Shown one piece after another: positions 37,576 through 39,132 of a stretch of 39,132 nucleotides of DNA. Numbering within the stretch: position 1 is the first letter of the stretch; the number at the start of each line of letters is the position of its first letter. This DNA is from an uncultured bacterium (GTDB lineage: Bacteria; Bacillota; Clostridia; Lachnospirales; Lachnospiraceae). The stretch is from positions 1 through 39,132 of the forward strand of contig CAMSTY010000032.1 in NCBI GenBank assembly GCA_947063875.1. The letters run 5' to 3'. Below the pieces are notes generated by a model, which saw only the letters and a program-made list of their open reading frames with translations, had not been told where the DNA came from and did not search any database. The position numbers and the translations under genes are program-made.

Positions 37576-37601
37576 AGGAAAAGAGAAAGAGGACGAAAGC
37601 G

Positions 37602-38420
37602 ATGGACAGAAATGCACCGGTGGGAGTGTTTGATTCCGGAGTAGGCGGTCTGACGGTAGCGCGGGAGATTATCCGGCAGATTCCGGAAGAACGGATTATC
37701 TATTTCGGGGACACGGCCCGGCTTCCCTACGGAAGCAAGTCTCGGGACACCATAATCCGTTATTCCCGCCAGATTATCCGTTTTTTGCGGACAAAGGAGG
37801 TTAAGGCAATCGTCATTGCCTGCAATACAGCCAGTTCCTATGCCCTGGACACGGTACAGGCGGAGACGGATATTCCCGTGATCGGAGTGATTAATGCCGG
37901 TGCCCGTACAGCGGTACAGGCAACCCGCAACAAAAAGATTGGCGTAATTGGAACCGAAGGTACAATTGGCAGTGGTATTTATACAGAGGTGATGCAGCGG
38001 ATGAAGCCGGATATCGAGGTGTTTGGCAAACCTTGCCCGTTGCTTGTGCCATTGGTGGAGGAAGGCTTATTACATGATTCCGTGACCGATGAGATCGCCT
38101 CCCGCTATTTAAGCGGATTAAAGGGAAAATATATCGATACCCTGGTGCTTGGCTGCACCCATTACCCGCTGCTGCGTTCCACGCTGCAACGGCTGCTGGG
38201 GGATGAGGTGACGTTGGTGAACCCTGCCTATGAGACGGCGCTGGAGTTGAGGGGGCTTTTAAAACGCAATCAGCTGGAAAGAGAGGGCGATGCCTCCCCT
38301 GAGGAAGAAAAATATCAGTTTTATGTCAGTGACCTGGCAGACAAATTTACCAGCTTTGCCACTGCGATCCTGCCGGGCCAGGTGAAGGAGACCAGAAGAA
38401 TCAATATTGAGCAATACTGA
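37602..38420 (+). CDS. murI: glutamate racemase
   Basis: Cytoplasmic, cofactor-independent racemase supplying D-glutamate for peptidoglycan. 272 residues. The two-cysteine catalytic pair is visible in VIACNTASSYA (about 71-81) and LGCTHYPLLRS (about 184-194); the N-terminal GVFDSGVGGLTVAREI and YFGDTARLPYGSKS (about 35-48) are the standard substrate loops. It lies 26 bp after ddl and 35 bp before a DUF1934 gene; all three appear co-directional and probably co-transcribed. Confidence 0.97.
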   Translation: MDRNAPVGVFDSGVGGLTVAREIIRQIPEERIIYFGDTARLPYGSKSRDTIIRYSRQIIRFLRTKEVKAIVIACNTASSYALDTVQAETDIPVIGVINAGARTAVQATRNKKIGVIGTEGTIGSGIYTEVMQRMKPDIEVFGKPCPLLVPLVEEGLLHDSVTDEIASRYLSGLKGKYIDTLVLGCTHYPLLRSTLQRLLGDEVTLVNPAYETALELRGLLKRNQLEREGDASPEEEKYQFYVSDLADKFTSFATAILPGQVKETRRINIEQY

Positions 38421-38455
38421 ACCATCAAAGCGGATGACGTAGAAGGGAAAAGTAT

Positions 38456-38902
38456 ATGACAAGAGACGTTCTGATCAGAATCAGCGGCCTGCAGGCCCTG
38501 GATGGTGAAACACATGATGTGGAAATAATCACGACAGGAGACTATTTCTTTAAAAACGGAAAACACTATGTGATCTATGATGAGGTGATGGAGGGTCTTG
38601 AAGGAAGTGTGCATAATACAGTGAAGATTACCCGGAACCGGATGGACATCCAGAAAAAAGGCGCGATCGGCTCCCACATGGTATTTGAACTGGATAAAAA
38701 GAGCCAGACCCGCTATGCAACGCCGCTGGGAGATATGATTGTGGATTTCACTACGACGCGGATTGACTTGGATGAGCAGGAGGATAATATCAAAGTGCTG
38801 GTAGATTATTCCCTGGGGATTAACTATCAGCATATCTCAGACAACAGCATCATGATGGATATCAGTTCCCGTCAGAAGACGCAGCTTCGGCTGCGCAAAT
38901 AG
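38456..38902 (+). CDS. DUF1934 (YwiB-like) protein
   Basis: 148 residues, probably one small beta-barrel domain of the DUF1934/YwiB family: DVLIRISGLQALDGETHDVEIITTGDYFFKNGKHYVIYDEVMEGLEGSVHNTVKI at the start and SQTRYATPLGDMIVDFTTTRIDL then VDYSLGINYQHISDNSIMMDI at the end. There is no signal peptide. The function of the family is not established; a calycin-like fold is suggested for relatives. In Firmicutes these genes often lie near murI or arginyl-tRNA synthetase, as this one follows murI. Confidence 0.88.
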   Translation: MTRDVLIRISGLQALDGETHDVEIITTGDYFFKNGKHYVIYDEVMEGLEGSVHNTVKITRNRMDIQKKGAIGSHMVFELDKKSQTRYATPLGDMIVDFTTTRIDLDEQEDNIKVLVDYSLGINYQHISDNSIMMDISSRQKTQLRLRK

Positions 38903-38986
38903 GGCAGGCCGGCCATGCCCTCGAGTCCCGCTCTTTGCCCGGCAGGTTAGAGGCGTGCAGGAAATTTCAATATAACCCGTTACATG

Positions 38987-39017
38987 CCAGGCAGGTAGTA
39001 AAATCCGCCTGGTTTTT
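38987..39017 (+). terminator. terminator of the ddl-murI-DUF1934 group
   Basis: CCAGGC-A-GG pairs with CC-GCCTGG and five T follow. It lies about 85 bp after the DUF1934 stop. From there to the window end (39132) the sequence is AT-rich and I see no gene. Confidence 0.75.
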
Positions 39018-39132
39018 GAAAATCGGAATCTGTTTCTCATAAAATCTGTATTTCTGCTATTCCATTCTTACATGACTTAATATGAATTATCAAATGTCAA
39101 TTTCCACCAAACTCCTATCTTCTGTTCCAGTA

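Overview
The window looks like chromosomal DNA from a spore-forming, Gram-positive member of the Clostridia, most likely Lachnospiraceae. The evidence is: a class III (Firmicutes-type) fructose-bisphosphatase, RNase Y, SpoIIR, a textbook forespore (sigma-G-type) promoter, DUF1700 and DUF1934 proteins, a Bacillus/Clostridium-type LexA box in front of recA, and strong TTGACA-17-TATAAT promoters with AGGAGG ribosome sites. GC content is intermediate. Nothing in the window points to a complete phage or plasmid.

Layout. 0-0.7 kb: a Phd/YefM-RelE/ParE toxin-antitoxin pair. 0.85-4.2 kb: recA (SOS-controlled), recX, rny. 4.4-7.4 kb: a secreted cell-wall-binding-repeat protein convergent with an M23 peptidase and a metallo-beta-lactamase-fold hydrolase; then tRNA-Val. 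7.7-11.1 kb: fbp, a DUF1700 membrane protein and a secreted NlpC/P60 peptidase. 11.3-11.6 kb: a 56-residue Asn/Gln/Ser-rich protein behind a sigma-G-type promoter, probably a spore protein. 11.7-16.5 kb: rhodanese, two YfcE-like phosphoesterases, a THUMP RNA methyltransferase, a papain-family lipoprotein and the XTP/dITP pyrophosphatase. 16.7-19.8 kb: two tRNA clusters (Pro-Gly and Arg-His-Leu-Gln) flanking remnants of an integrated element (tyrosine recombinase tail, HicB fragment) and an AGCS amino-acid symporter behind an attenuator-like leader. 20.0-23.3 kb: a VTC / DUF4956 / Cthe_2159-type carbohydrate-binding lipoprotein operon. 23.1-27.8 kb (minus strand): an ABC importer, an MBL-fold hydrolase and an EamA transporter.

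28-35.6 kb is the most interesting part: a TetR regulator under three copies of a 13-bp palindrome, a membrane-fusion protein, an RND permease and two tandem, paralogous TolC-like proteins, in an organism that by all other signs has no outer membrane. The TolC-like proteins keep the helical outer-membrane-efflux-protein repeats but appear to have only short linkers where the beta-barrel strands should be. A 96-bp three-tier hairpin and a G11 tract within a G-quadruplex-type motif lie between the RND gene and the first TolC-like gene.

35.6-39.1 kb: spoIIR (minus strand), then ddl, murI and a DUF1934 gene, a cell-wall precursor group.

Protein families are named from sequence motifs recognised by eye; no database search was run.
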